A stretch of DNA of 64,000 nt, from positions 249,501 through 313,500 of the forward strand of contig JADJBE010000001.1 in the NCBI GenBank assembly GCA_016703895.1. Reading direction: 5' to 3'. The stretch is from Pseudomonadota bacterium (GTDB lineage Bacteria > Pseudomonadota > Gammaproteobacteria > Steroidobacterales > Steroidobacteraceae). The notes under the pieces were generated by a model. It had not been told where the DNA came from and made no database searches. It was given only the letters and a program-made list of their open reading frames with translations. This document shows positions 34,828 to 44,241 of the stretch, in pieces (position 1 is the first letter of the stretch; every line of letters begins with the position of its first letter). The position numbers and the translations under genes were made by a program.

Positions 34828-37119
34828 ATGCACCCGTCAATTATCCACCGTTTCGCGGCACTGCCACTAGCCGCCGTTGCCCTGGCGCTTGCTAGTCAAC
34901 CCGCGTGGTCACAGATCGAAGAGATCCTCATCACCGCGCGCAAGCAGGAAGAACGATTGCAGGACGTGCCTATCGCCGTCGCTGCCTTCACTAACGAGCA
35001 GCTCGTGGAGCGCGGCGCGCGTGACATGTTTGATGTGACGCGCTTCACGCCTGGCTTCTCCTTCGAGAAGACCAACCGCTACGGCGTGCAGGGTGGTGTT
35101 AGCCGGCCGGTTATTCGTGGCATGTCGAATATTCTGGGCGAAGGCAATGCCCAGGTATTCGTCGACGGCATTCCCTACTCGGATTCGATTCTGTCGTTTC
35201 CGTTCGATATCGCCGAGCGCGTCGAGGTGATCAAGGGGCCGCAGGCTGCGCTGTTTGGCCGCGCGACATTCTCGGGCGCAATCAACTTGATCACCAAGAA
35301 GGGCGGCAACCAGCCCGAGCACACCGTCAGCGCACGACTCGCCGAGTATGGCGACACGGAACTGAACCTGCTGTCGCGCGGCCCGATCGTCGACGACAAG
35401 CTGTTCTACATGGTGCACGGCCGCTACTACACGATGGACGGCATGTACCGCAACAGTATCGACGGCGGCCGGGTTGGCGGCGAAGAGTCGAACAACTTCA
35501 ACGCCTCGGTCGAGTGGCGGCCGCGTGACGGCATTGCGGCGATTCTGTCGGGTGGCTACACCCGCGATCGTGATGATCTCGCAGCCGTTACGCTGCAGGA
35601 TCGTTTCGCCAATAACTGCTACCTGAACGTTGCTCGCCAGTACTACTGCGGCGCGGTACAGGTCGCACCCACCGCCACGCTCGATCGCGCGGGCCTGCAG
35701 GGCACCGAAGGTTTACACCGCGATTCCACCCGACTGTCGCTGCAGCTCACATTCGACCTGCCGGCCGGTCTGACCCTGGTGTCGAACTCGGGTCTATTCA
35801 GCACCGAAATGGAATATGGCTACGATTCAACCTACCAAGGCGCCACGGCGCTCGGCCAAACGACCGTGCCCGGTGCGCCGGGCTACGTCCGTCCGTTGAG
35901 CGATCCCGTGCGAAACGGCGGCGTGATGCGCAACGAAATCACCGATCGTGACGAATGGTCAACTGAACTGCGTTTGCAATCCGATCAGACCCAACGCTTC
36001 AGCTACATGGTCGGTGCTTACTACTACAAGAGTCAGCGTTCGCTGGAGGAGCAGCACTTCCTGGCAACCGCCCCGACGGTGTTCTCCGGTGAGACGCAAG
36101 TCGAGAACCTGGCGGCGTTCGCAGCCGTCGATTTCGACTTCACCGACCGTTGGAGCGCCACCGCCGAACTGCGTTACGCGGAGGACACAATCGGCAACGA
36201 CAACGCGGTGGCCAGACCGACCAGTCCGCTGGTGGAAAGCACCTTCGATTCCGTATCGCCACGCGTGACGACCACCTTCAAGTTCACACCGGAGAACATG
36301 GTCTATGCGAATATTGCACAAGGCAACACGCCCGGTGTAATCAATCCGGATCCGCGCTTTCCCGAGAGCATTCGATTTGCCGATGAAGAAGAGAGCCGGA
36401 ACTACGAGATCGGCACCAAGAACCGCTTTCTGAACGGCGGCCTGATGGTGAACCTCGCTCTGTACTACATCGATTGGACCAACCAACAGATCACCGCGGC
36501 TTACACGTTCCCGCCCCCGACCGGCGGCACGCAGTCCTATATCCGCAATGCCGGCGCAACAGAAATCAAGGGCGCGGAACTCGAGGTCGAGGCGGCTTTG
36601 ACCGACAACTTCACCACCGGCTTCACCTATTCAATGACGGATGCGAAATTCACGTCACTGTCCGACAGTGAGGCATTGGAGTTGTTTGGCGATGCGTCGC
36701 TGAAGGGCAAGAAGTTGTTCGGCGTACCGGAGCAGCAGGCCAGCGCCTACGGCAAGTTCACCTTCGCGGCGGGCGCCGACCGAATCGGCTTCGTTCGTGG
36801 TGACGTGTCCTTCACCGACCGCAAATACGATCAGATCTTCAACCTCGCGCACACGGGCGAGCAGATCCTGAGCAACGTGAGCGCCGGCGTGGAAGGCGAC
36901 CATCTGGCATTAACGTTCTTCATCAACAACTTGTTCGACGACCGTACACCGTCGTCTGTGACACGCTACGTCGACCAGCTCAACCGGAACATACCGCAAT
37001 ACACCAACGCCAACCCGGCACAGAACAACGTGCCGGGCTCAACCACGCTCGAGCGCTCGATCTACTATCCGCTCCCCAGCAAGCGCCAGTTCGGCATGAC
37101 GCTCAAATGGAAGTTCTGA
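34828..37119 (+). CDS. TonB-dependent outer-membrane receptor
   Basis: 763 residues. Signal peptide then IEEILITARKQEERLQDVPI, the start of the plug domain seen in the large receptor family of sphingomonads and related catabolic bacteria. RPVIRGMSNILGEGNAQVFV and IAERVEVIKGPQAALFGRAT are plug landmarks; the rest is a beta-barrel ending in RQFGMTLKWKF with the C-terminal aromatic. The ligand is unknown; the catabolic neighbourhood suggests a hydrophobic organic substrate rather than a siderophore. ATG 34828 lies 14 bp after the TPR gene with GGAGAG upstream. Confidence 0.92.
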   Translation: MHPSIIHRFAALPLAAVALALASQPAWSQIEEILITARKQEERLQDVPIAVAAFTNEQLVERGARDMFDVTRFTPGFSFEKTNRYGVQGGVSRPVIRGMSNILGEGNAQVFVDGIPYSDSILSFPFDIAERVEVIKGPQAALFGRATFSGAINLITKKGGNQPEHTVSARLAEYGDTELNLLSRGPIVDDKLFYMVHGRYYTMDGMYRNSIDGGRVGGEESNNFNASVEWRPRDGIAAILSGGYTRDRDDLAAVTLQDRFANNCYLNVARQYYCGAVQVAPTATLDRAGLQGTEGLHRDSTRLSLQLTFDLPAGLTLVSNSGLFSTEMEYGYDSTYQGATALGQTTVPGAPGYVRPLSDPVRNGGVMRNEITDRDEWSTELRLQSDQTQRFSYMVGAYYYKSQRSLEEQHFLATAPTVFSGETQVENLAAFAAVDFDFTDRWSATAELRYAEDTIGNDNAVARPTSPLVESTFDSVSPRVTTTFKFTPENMVYANIAQGNTPGVINPDPRFPESIRFADEEESRNYEIGTKNRFLNGGLMVNLALYYIDWTNQQITAAYTFPPPTGGTQSYIRNAGATEIKGAELEVEAALTDNFTTGFTYSMTDAKFTSLSDSEALELFGDASLKGKKLFGVPEQQASAYGKFTFAAGADRIGFVRGDVSFTDRKYDQIFNLAHTGEQILSNVSAGVEGDHLALTFFINNLFDDRTPSSVTRYVDQLNRNIPQYTNANPAQNNVPGSTTLERSIYYPLPSKRQFGMTLKWKF

Positions 37120-37148
37120 TGAGGTGATTCGAAGTAGTGCGCGGAGAC

Positions 37149-37184
37149 GCGAGCCGGACGACAGAAGCTGCCCGTCCGGCTCGC
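37149..37184. terminator. Large dyad between convergent TonB receptor and permease genes
   Basis: GCGAGCCGGACG (37149-37160) and its exact complement (37173-37184) form a 12-bp stem with a 12-nt loop, flanked by further imperfect pairing (GCGCGGAGA / TCTCTGCGCGC). No T-run follows on either strand. It probably ends transcription from both sides. Confidence 0.45.
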
Positions 37185-37232
37185 GATCTCTGCGCGCAAT
37201 TCTCTGCCGAGCAATCCGCGGTGGACACCCCA

Positions 37233-38453
37233 TCAGCGATGCGGTACGTGCGGGTGCCAGCCTAACAACAAGATCAGGACAAAGTAGCCCACGAAGTACG
37301 CCAGAATGACGTGCCAGCCGTGGCGCAGCCAGGCAGCGACGGACTTGGCTTCAGGAAACAGGTTGGCCACCGCGACGCCTGCCGATGAGCCAAACCAGAG
37401 CATCGAGCCGCCAAAGCCCACTGCATAGGCGAGTACGCCCCAGTCGTAGCCACCCTGATCGAGCGCGAGTTTAGTCAGCGGGATGTTGTCGAACACGGCT
37501 GACACCGCGCCAAGCTCGAGTGTTTCGAGCGCCGACGCCGGCGGCAAGCTCTCGACCGGCATCATCGATGCCAGCATTACCAGTGACAATAAGAAAACAC
37601 TACCCTTGAGTGCGCCGGGCACCATCTTCCAATCGGGCGCTCTGAGTGGCGCCATGATGATCAGCGCCACCCACACCGCCGCGCCCAGGAACGGAAAGCT
37701 ATCTGCAATCTGCGGTGCGAGTACATTGACCCCGACGTTAGTAGCTACGGCTGCCATGAGAATAACGCCCACGATAACTACCCGTGGCATGTCAAGATGT
37801 ACGCGCGCACTGGGATCCTTGACGATGGGCGAATAGCGCTGCTGCTGGATCGAAGCCGGCACTGCAAATACCAGAAAGGCAGCTGCGGCAGCAACGTAAG
37901 CGTGCAACACATCTAGTGGCGACACACCTGCTATCCACATCATGGTGGTAGTCGTATCCCCCACTACGCTGCCCGAACCACCCGCATTGGACGCAGCAAC
38001 AATTCCAGCCAGATAGCCGACATGGAGGCGTTCGCGAAACACGGTACTGGCAACGGTGGCACCAATAATGGCGCCAGCAATATTGTCGAGGAACGACGAC
38101 AGCACGAACACCAACGCCAGCAGCACAAAGCCGCCACGCCAGTCGTCAGGGAGAAAGCGCGGCAGCAAATGCGGGATATGGCTGGCCTCGAAATGCCGCG
38201 ATAGCAACGCGAACCCGACTAACAGACCGAGCAGGTTGGCGAGCAACACCCATTCGTGTTGCAGATGGTGCAGCAAGCCGACAAATCCTGCGGCACCATC
38301 GAACCCGGTGAACAGCAGCTTGTACACAGTGACCAACGCCAGACCCACCAGCGCGACCATCATCACGCGATTGTGAAACAGCGCCACGCACAAGAGCGTT
38401 GCGGCGAACAGTACGAACTCGAACGGGATACCCAGGAAGTCGATCGGGGTCAT
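37233..38453 (-). CDS. Permease of the ion transporter (ArsB/NhaD/SLC13-like) superfamily
   Basis: 406 residues, about 11 hydrophobic segments. FLDNIAGAIIGATVASTVF and NAGGSGSVVGDTTTTMMWIAG are paired hairpin-loop motifs of this superfamily; the second resembles NhaD antiporters and citrate-type carriers. ATG 38453 (MTPIDFLGIPFEFV) is preferred to the longer frame. It lies 33 bp downstream of liuD in the same direction, suggesting co-transcription; substrate not deducible. Confidence 0.8.
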   Translation of the reverse strand: MTPIDFLGIPFEFVLFAATLLCVALFHNRVMMVALVGLALVTVYKLLFTGFDGAAGFVGLLHHLQHEWVLLANLLGLLVGFALLSRHFEASHIPHLLPRFLPDDWRGGFVLLALVFVLSSFLDNIAGAIIGATVASTVFRERLHVGYLAGIVAASNAGGSGSVVGDTTTTMMWIAGVSPLDVLHAYVAAAAAFLVFAVPASIQQQRYSPIVKDPSARVHLDMPRVVIVGVILMAAVATNVGVNVLAPQIADSFPFLGAAVWVALIIMAPLRAPDWKMVPGALKGSVFLLSLVMLASMMPVESLPPASALETLELGAVSAVFDNIPLTKLALDQGGYDWGVLAYAVGFGGSMLWFGSSAGVAVANLFPEAKSVAAWLRHGWHVILAYFVGYFVLILLLGWHPHVPHR

Positions 38454-38486
38454 GCGCTGGCCTGCCGGAAACAACGCGACAGGATA

Positions 38487-40532
38487 CTACTTGCCTGTCT
38501 CGAACTCGATCAGATCTGCATTGATTTGCACACTGTCTCCCACTTCATAGTGGATAGCAGCGATTCGGCCGTCGCGTGGTGCCAACACGGTGTGCTCCAT
38601 TTTCATCGCTTCGACGACGATCAGTGGCGTGTCTTTGGTGACGCTAGAACCGACGGTCGTCAGTACCGCGATGACACGGCCAGGCAGCGGAGCGCGCAGA
38701 TGACCGCCGCTATCTGTGTAATCATCGCTCGATATCGAGCGGCGACCCAACTCGAAGCGATGCTGCTCCGTGGCGGTGAATAAATTGAGCGTTGTCGGTG
38801 CACTGAAAACGGCAGTCGCAGCGAACGACTCCGCACCGACGCTGACCCACAAGTCACTCGCCGACCGCACACGGGCGCGCAGGATTTCGGTCTGACCATC
38901 GAGGGTTGCGCGCCAGCCGTCTGGCAGATACTCGATGGCGACCGTGCGAGTCGTTTCGCCAAGCTGCAGCTCAAGCTGTCGACCAGCCGTGCCGTTCAGT
39001 CGCCAGCCGTCGCTGCGCCACCAAGGGGAGTGTCCTTCACCCTTGCGCAGGGCCTCCAGCGAACCTTGGTCGGCCTCGCGTAGTAGTTGCGCCACGGCTG
39101 CCGCGAACCAAAGTCGAGTCGCCGGCATGCGGTTCGATGCCTTTAACGCCGCGGCTTCGCGCTCAATCAGCCGCGTATCGAGCGTCGGTTTACGGAACGA
39201 CTCAGTCTCTACCAGGCGGCGCAAGAATCCCACATTGTTAGTCACACCGACTATTTGATACTGCGCAAGCGCTGCGGCTAGCCGCGATCGCGCCAGCTCC
39301 CGCGTCTCACCCCAACAGATCAGCTTGGCAATCATTGGATCGTAATACGGGGTGATCGTATCGCCGGCGGTGACACCCGTCTCGACTCTAACGCTGGCCG
39401 ACTCGACTGGCGGCTGAAGATGCTGCAATCGGCCTGTGTCTGGCAGGAAGCCTGCATCCGGGTTCTCAGCGTAAATCCTGGCTTCGATCGCGTGGCCACG
39501 CAGCTTGATCGCCGTCTGTGTTAGTGGCAGAGGCTCGCCGGCGGCGACGCGGAGCTGCCATTCCACCAGATCAGTGCCAGTGACCAGCTCGGTTACCGGA
39601 TGCTCCACTTGCAGCCGAGTGTTCATTTCCATGAAGTAGAATCCCGCGTCGCTCGCCGCAGACTCCACGATGAACTCAACAGTGCCCGCGCCGACGTAGT
39701 TGACGGCGCGCGCTGCGGCAATAGCGGCGGCAGCCATCGCGGCGCGGCGTTCCTCGGTCATACCGGGCGCCGGCGCTTCTTCCAGCACCTTCTGATGGCG
39801 CCGCTGGACGGAGCAGTCGCGCTCGAACAGATGGACCACATTACCGTGACTGTCGGCAAATATCTGCAGTTCGATATGCCGCGGACTCGCCAGGTACTTT
39901 TCGATCAGGACGCTGTCATCACCAAAGCTCGCCGCCGCCTCGCGACGACAGCCCGCCAGCTGCGAGCCGAAATCGGCGGCACGCTCCACCACCCGCATGC
40001 CTTTGCCACCACCACCGGCACTCGCCTTGATCAGCACGGGATAGCCAATTCGCGTTGCCGCCGCCTGCAGCACGGCATCATCCTGTTGGCTACCGTGATA
40101 GCCCGGCACGAGCGGCACTGCCGCGCGGTCCATAAGCGACTTCGCGGCGGACTTGTTACCCATGGCGCGGATAGCGGCGGCCGGAGGGCCGACGAATACG
40201 ATGCCAGCGGCTACGCAGCTCGCCGCAAACTCGGCGTTCTCGGCCAGAAAGCCATAGCCGGGATGAATCGCTTGGGCACCACTGTCGAGTGCCGCCTGGA
40301 GTATTGCGTCGCCACGTAGATAGCTCTCGGTAGCCGGTGGCAGGCCAATGTATCGCGCCTCATCGCAGGATCGGACATGCAAGCTGTCACGGTCCGCAGC
40401 CGAGTAAACGGCAACTGTCGTGATCCCGAGCCGCCGCGCGGTCCGCGCAATACGGCAAGTGATCTCGCCGCGATTGGCGATCAGAATTTTCTGGAACGGG
40501 ATGGCGGCGCGCATTGTTGTTCTGGCGCTCAT
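38487..40532 (-). CDS. liuD: Methylcrotonyl-CoA carboxylase biotin-containing (alpha) subunit
   Basis: 681 residues. The biotin carboxylase domain starts KILIANRGEITCRIARTARR; the ATP-grasp loop is KASAGGGGKGMRVVE and EMNTRLQVEHPVTE is the catalytic stretch. The C-terminal biotinyl domain holds the carrier Lys in VEAMKMEHTV. The family includes acetyl-, propionyl-, geranyl- and methylcrotonyl-CoA carboxylases; its operon with liuB and a methylglutaconyl-CoA hydratase makes the leucine-pathway enzyme most likely. Its ATG overlaps the liuC stop by 4 nt. Confidence 0.92.
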   Translation of the reverse strand: MSARTTMRAAIPFQKILIANRGEITCRIARTARRLGITTVAVYSAADRDSLHVRSCDEARYIGLPPATESYLRGDAILQAALDSGAQAIHPGYGFLAENAEFAASCVAAGIVFVGPPAAAIRAMGNKSAAKSLMDRAAVPLVPGYHGSQQDDAVLQAAATRIGYPVLIKASAGGGGKGMRVVERAADFGSQLAGCRREAAASFGDDSVLIEKYLASPRHIELQIFADSHGNVVHLFERDCSVQRRHQKVLEEAPAPGMTEERRAAMAAAAIAAARAVNYVGAGTVEFIVESAASDAGFYFMEMNTRLQVEHPVTELVTGTDLVEWQLRVAAGEPLPLTQTAIKLRGHAIEARIYAENPDAGFLPDTGRLQHLQPPVESASVRVETGVTAGDTITPYYDPMIAKLICWGETRELARSRLAAALAQYQIVGVTNNVGFLRRLVETESFRKPTLDTRLIEREAAALKASNRMPATRLWFAAAVAQLLREADQGSLEALRKGEGHSPWWRSDGWRLNGTAGRQLELQLGETTRTVAIEYLPDGWRATLDGQTEILRARVRSASDLWVSVGAESFAATAVFSAPTTLNLFTATEQHRFELGRRSISSDDYTDSGGHLRAPLPGRVIAVLTTVGSSVTKDTPLIVVEAMKMEHTVLAPRDGRIAAIHYEVGDSVQINADLIEFETGK

Positions 40533-41356
40533 TGCTGCGCATCATCTTGTTGCTGCGCATCGTCGCGTCGGTCGATCACCCAGGCCGGCTTACGGCGCTC
40601 GAGAAAGGATTGCACCCCTTCGCGCCCCTCGGTGGAGGCGCGTAAGGTGGCGATGCGCGCGGCGGTTTCCTGGATGGTCGTTTCGTCGAACGCCGCCTGA
40701 CTCATATCACGGATCAATCGCTTGCTCTCGGTCAACGCGCCCGGCGCCCCCAATAACAACTGCCGCGCCAGCTGTTCGACCCTGCTATCAAGCTCAGCAA
40801 CGGGTACGGTCTCGTGTACCAAGCCCAACCGCTTCGCCTCAGCAGAGACGATAGTTTCTGCCGTTAGAAAATAACGACTAGCGACCCGCGGTCCGACCGC
40901 CCGAATGACGTACGGCGCAATCGTGGCAGGGATCAAACCGAGGCGCACTTCCGTCAGACAAAACACGGCTGAGTCCGCAGCGACCGCGATATCACAAGCC
41001 GCTATGAGGCCTACACCGCCCGCATAACACGCACCATGGATCCTGGCGATAGTTGGCAGAGGATGCGTTGCAAGCCGCTGCAGCAGTCTTGCAAGCCGTT
41101 CCGCGTCCGCCAGATTCTGCTCGCGCGAGTAATCAGCCATGCGGCGCATCCAATTGAGGTCAGCGCCCGCCGAAAACACGTTGCCGCGTGCTCCCAGCAC
41201 AAGTACCCGCACGGTCGGATCAGCCGCCAGCTCCGTGAGCGCGGTGTCGAGCTCGGCGATCAGCGTATCGTTGAACGCATTGCGAACGTCAGGACGATTC
41301 AGCCAGACCGTGGCAATAGCATCGCTGCGTGTTAGTTCGAGCGTTGTGTAGTTCAT
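40529..41356 (-). CDS. liuC: Methylglutaconyl-CoA hydratase (enoyl-CoA hydratase family)
   Basis: 275 residues. GNVFSAGADLNWMRRMADYS is the oxyanion-hole region typical of gammaproteobacterial methylglutaconyl-CoA hydratases; HGACYAGGVGLIAACDIAVA and CLTEVRLGLIPATIAPYV carry the catalytic Glu segments. The C terminus ends DDAQQQDDAQQ, an 18-bp tandem duplication at the very end of the gene. It hydrates 3-methylglutaconyl-CoA in leucine catabolism, between liuB and liuD. Confidence 0.9.
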   Translation of the reverse strand: MNYTTLELTRSDAIATVWLNRPDVRNAFNDTLIAELDTALTELAADPTVRVLVLGARGNVFSAGADLNWMRRMADYSREQNLADAERLARLLQRLATHPLPTIARIHGACYAGGVGLIAACDIAVAADSAVFCLTEVRLGLIPATIAPYVIRAVGPRVASRYFLTAETIVSAEAKRLGLVHETVPVAELDSRVEQLARQLLLGAPGALTESKRLIRDMSQAAFDETTIQETAARIATLRASTEGREGVQSFLERRKPAWVIDRRDDAQQQDDAQQ

Positions 41357-41375
41357 CGCGCTGGTCCTGCAACCA

Positions 41376-42983
41376 TTACATCCGGAAGACGCCGAAACGC
41401 GTGGCCTCGATCGGCGCATTGAGTGCGGCGCTCAAACCAAGCGCCAGACAGTTACGCGTCTCTGCCGGGTCAATCACGCCATCGTCCCACAAACGCGCGG
41501 TCGCGAAGTAAGGATGACCCTGCGTCTCATATTGCTCGCGAATCGGTTGTTTGAACGCGGACTCCTCCGCCTCGCTCCAGGAACCGCCCTTGGCTTCGAT
41601 CGAATCCCGCCGCACGGTTGCCAGCACGCTCGCCGCCTGCTCACCGCCCATCACGCTGATGCGCGCATTCGGCCACATCCACAGCATCCGCGGGCCGTAG
41701 GCTCGACCACACATGCCATAGTTACCGGCACCGAAACTGCCACCAACGATCACCGTGAATTTGGGCACTTTGGCGCACGCCACCGCCGTCACCATCTTGG
41801 CGCCATGCTTGGCAATTCCCTCCTGCTCGTACTGGCGGCCCACCATGAACCCGGTGATGTTCTGCAGGAACACGAGCGGAATGCGCCGCTGACAGCACAG
41901 CTCGATGAAATGCGTACCCTTGAGCGCGGATTCCGAAAACAATATGCCATTGTTAGCGACGATGCCGACCGGCATACCATGGATGTGCGCGAATCCGGTC
42001 ACGAGCGTCGTACCGTAGCGAGCCTTCCACTCGTCGAACTCGCTGCCATCAACGATGCGGGCAATCACCTCGCGGATGTCATAGGGTTTGCGATGGTCAG
42101 CTGGCACTGCACCATGCAGCTCTGCAGCTGGGTAGGCTGGTTCCCGCGGCTCGCGCAACTCCAGCTCGTGCCGCTTGGTCTGGTTGAGCATCGCCACCGA
42201 TCGGCGCGCCAGTTGTAACGCATGCGAGTCATCGTTTGCCAAATGGTCAACGACTCCAGACAGCCGTGTGTGCACATCGCCACCGCCCAGATCCTCACTG
42301 CTAACCACTTCGCCGGTGGCGGCTTTGACCAGGGGCGGCCCCCCCAGGAATATCGTACCCTGCTCGCGCACGATGATCGATTCATCACTCATGGCTGGCA
42401 CGTAGGCGCCGCCCGCCGTACAAGAGCCCATCACGACAGCGATCTGCGCAATACCGGCAGCGGACATCTGCGCCTGGTTGTAGAAGATGCGCCCGAAGTG
42501 TTCGCGGTCCGGAAAAACTTCGTCCTGACTTGGCAAATGCGCGCCGCCGGAATCGACCAGATAGATACACGGCAGCCGGTTTTCGACCGCGATCTCCTGG
42601 GCGCGCAGGTGCTTTTTCACGGTGATGGGGTAGTAAGTGCCGCCCTTGACGGTGGGGTCGTTACACACAATGACGCATTCGCGCCCGCTCACGCGCCCGA
42701 TCCCAGTGATCAGCCCACCGCCCGGACAGTCCCCGTCGTACATCCCGTAGCCGGCAAGCTGGGAGAACTCGAGCAAGGGCGCGCCGGGGTCGAGAAGCTG
42801 GTTAACACGATCATGCGGCAGCAGCTTGCCCCGGCCGACATGTCGCGCTCGCGACGCCTCGCCACCGCCCAATGCGGTTGTGCGCACCCTGTCACGCAGA
42901 TCCGCGACCAACACCGCCATCGCCGCGGCATTGGCCTGGAACTCTGCGCCACGCGCGTTCAGCTTGGACTCGATCACGGCCAT
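41376..42983 (-). CDS. liuB: Methylcrotonyl-CoA carboxylase carboxyltransferase (beta) subunit
   Basis: 535 residues, the usual length. LLDPGAPLLEFSQLAGYGMY, GGTYYPITVKKHLRAQEIA, FGRIFYNQAQMSAAGI and SFGAGNYGMCGRAYGPRMLW are typical of MccB. I chose ATG 42983 (MAVIESKLNARGAEF) because family members start in this way, though upstream ATGs at 43007 and 43022 are in frame. First gene of the liuBCD operon, divergent from liuA over a GntR-type operator. Confidence 0.94.
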   Translation of the reverse strand: MAVIESKLNARGAEFQANAAAMAVLVADLRDRVRTTALGGGEASRARHVGRGKLLPHDRVNQLLDPGAPLLEFSQLAGYGMYDGDCPGGGLITGIGRVSGRECVIVCNDPTVKGGTYYPITVKKHLRAQEIAVENRLPCIYLVDSGGAHLPSQDEVFPDREHFGRIFYNQAQMSAAGIAQIAVVMGSCTAGGAYVPAMSDESIIVREQGTIFLGGPPLVKAATGEVVSSEDLGGGDVHTRLSGVVDHLANDDSHALQLARRSVAMLNQTKRHELELREPREPAYPAAELHGAVPADHRKPYDIREVIARIVDGSEFDEWKARYGTTLVTGFAHIHGMPVGIVANNGILFSESALKGTHFIELCCQRRIPLVFLQNITGFMVGRQYEQEGIAKHGAKMVTAVACAKVPKFTVIVGGSFGAGNYGMCGRAYGPRMLWMWPNARISVMGGEQAASVLATVRRDSIEAKGGSWSEAEESAFKQPIREQYETQGHPYFATARLWDDGVIDPAETRNCLALGLSAALNAPIEATRFGVFRM

Positions 42984-43024
42984 CGCAGACTCCGGATGCC
43001 CCGCCATCTTGCGGCAGCTCATTA

Positions 43025-43037
43025 ATTGTCCGACAAT
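43025..43037. promoter_or_regulatory. FadR-subfamily GntR operator
   Basis: ATTGTCCGACAAT is a perfect inverted repeat and fits the FadR-subfamily consensus TNGTNNNACNA exactly. It lies in the 85-bp region between divergent liuB and liuA, and a FCD-domain GntR gene is the second gene of the liuA operon, making that protein the likely ligand. Confidence 0.65.
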
Positions 43038-43068
43038 ACTACAATTATTTTCCCCGGGGCAACACGCT

Positions 43069-44241
43069 ATGAACGGCCTGGACGGTTGCGATTTGGATTT
43101 TGGGCTCGGCGACACACTCGATGCGGTCCGCGATCAGGCGCGGCGCTTTGCCCGCGCACGGATTGCGCCGCTGGCAGAGGAAATCGACCGGAGCAACGAG
43201 TTTCCGCGCGCGCTATGGCCCGCGCTTGGCGATCTGGGACTGCTGGGCATCACCGTAGCCGAACCAGACGGCGGAGCTGGGCTGGGGTATCTCGCCCATG
43301 TTGTCGTCATGGAAGAGATCTCCCGCGCCTCCGGCTCTGTGGGTCTCTCCTACGGAGCGCACTCCAACCTTTGCGTCAACCAGCTAGCGCTCAACGGCAA
43401 TGCGGTGCAGCGCGCTCACTACCTACCAGCGCTGCTGAGGGGCGACCATGTGGGCGCACTCGCCATGTCGGAACACGGCGCGGGCTCCGATGTCGTTGCC
43501 ATGCAGACGCGTGCCGACAAACGCGCCGGTGGTTATTTGTTGAACGGCCGAAAAATGTGGATCACCAATGGTCCTGACGCAGACGTGTTAGTCGTGTATG
43601 CAAAAACATCGCCGGATGCCGGCGCACGTGGCATCAGCGCGTTCATCGTCGAGCGCGGTATGGCAGGCTTTTCGACCGCACAAAAACTCGACAAGCTCGG
43701 CATGCGCGGCTCGTCTACTTGTGAACTGGTATTCGATGACTGCCTGGTGCCCACCGCCAACCTGTTAGGCGAGGAGAACGACGGCGTGCGCGTTCTGATG
43801 AGCGGCCTCGACTATGAGCGTGTCGTACTCGCTGGCGGCCCGCTGGGGCTCATGGCGGCGGCACTTGATCTCGTGCTGCCCTACGTCCGCGAACGCAAGC
43901 AGTTCAGCGAACCGATCGGCCGCTTTCAGTTGATGCAGGCCAAACTAGCGGACATGTACACTCAGTTCAATGCAGCCCGTGCATACACCTACGCGGTCGC
44001 GCGCGCCTGCGACGAAGGCCGTGGCACGCGTCGCGATGCGGCGGCTGTCATCCTGTTCGCGGCCGAGCGCGCAACGCTGATGGCATTGGATGCCATCCAA
44101 GCGCTGGGCGGCAACGGCTATATCAATGAATACTCCGCCGGCCGACTGCTACGTGACGCCAAGCTATACGAGATTGGCGCCGGCACGCAGGAGATTCGCC
44201 GTATGTTGATCGGCCGCGAGTTGTTCGAGAGTGCAGCATGA
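43069..44241 (+). CDS. liuA: Isovaleryl-CoA dehydrogenase-like acyl-CoA dehydrogenase
   Basis: 390 residues, FAD flavoprotein oxidising isovaleryl-CoA. SVGLSYGAHSNLCVNQLALN, AMSEHGAGSDVVAMQTRA, WITNGPDADVLVVYAKT and LGGNGYINEYSAGRLLRDAK are acyl-CoA dehydrogenase blocks. GLDYERVVLAGGPLGLMAA has a Glu at the location of the catalytic base specific to isovaleryl-CoA dehydrogenases. Neighbouring liuBCD genes support the assignment. Confidence 0.92.
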   Translation: MNGLDGCDLDFGLGDTLDAVRDQARRFARARIAPLAEEIDRSNEFPRALWPALGDLGLLGITVAEPDGGAGLGYLAHVVVMEEISRASGSVGLSYGAHSNLCVNQLALNGNAVQRAHYLPALLRGDHVGALAMSEHGAGSDVVAMQTRADKRAGGYLLNGRKMWITNGPDADVLVVYAKTSPDAGARGISAFIVERGMAGFSTAQKLDKLGMRGSSTCELVFDDCLVPTANLLGEENDGVRVLMSGLDYERVVLAGGPLGLMAAALDLVLPYVRERKQFSEPIGRFQLMQAKLADMYTQFNAARAYTYAVARACDEGRGTRRDAAAVILFAAERATLMALDAIQALGGNGYINEYSAGRLLRDAKLYEIGAGTQEIRRMLIGRELFESAA

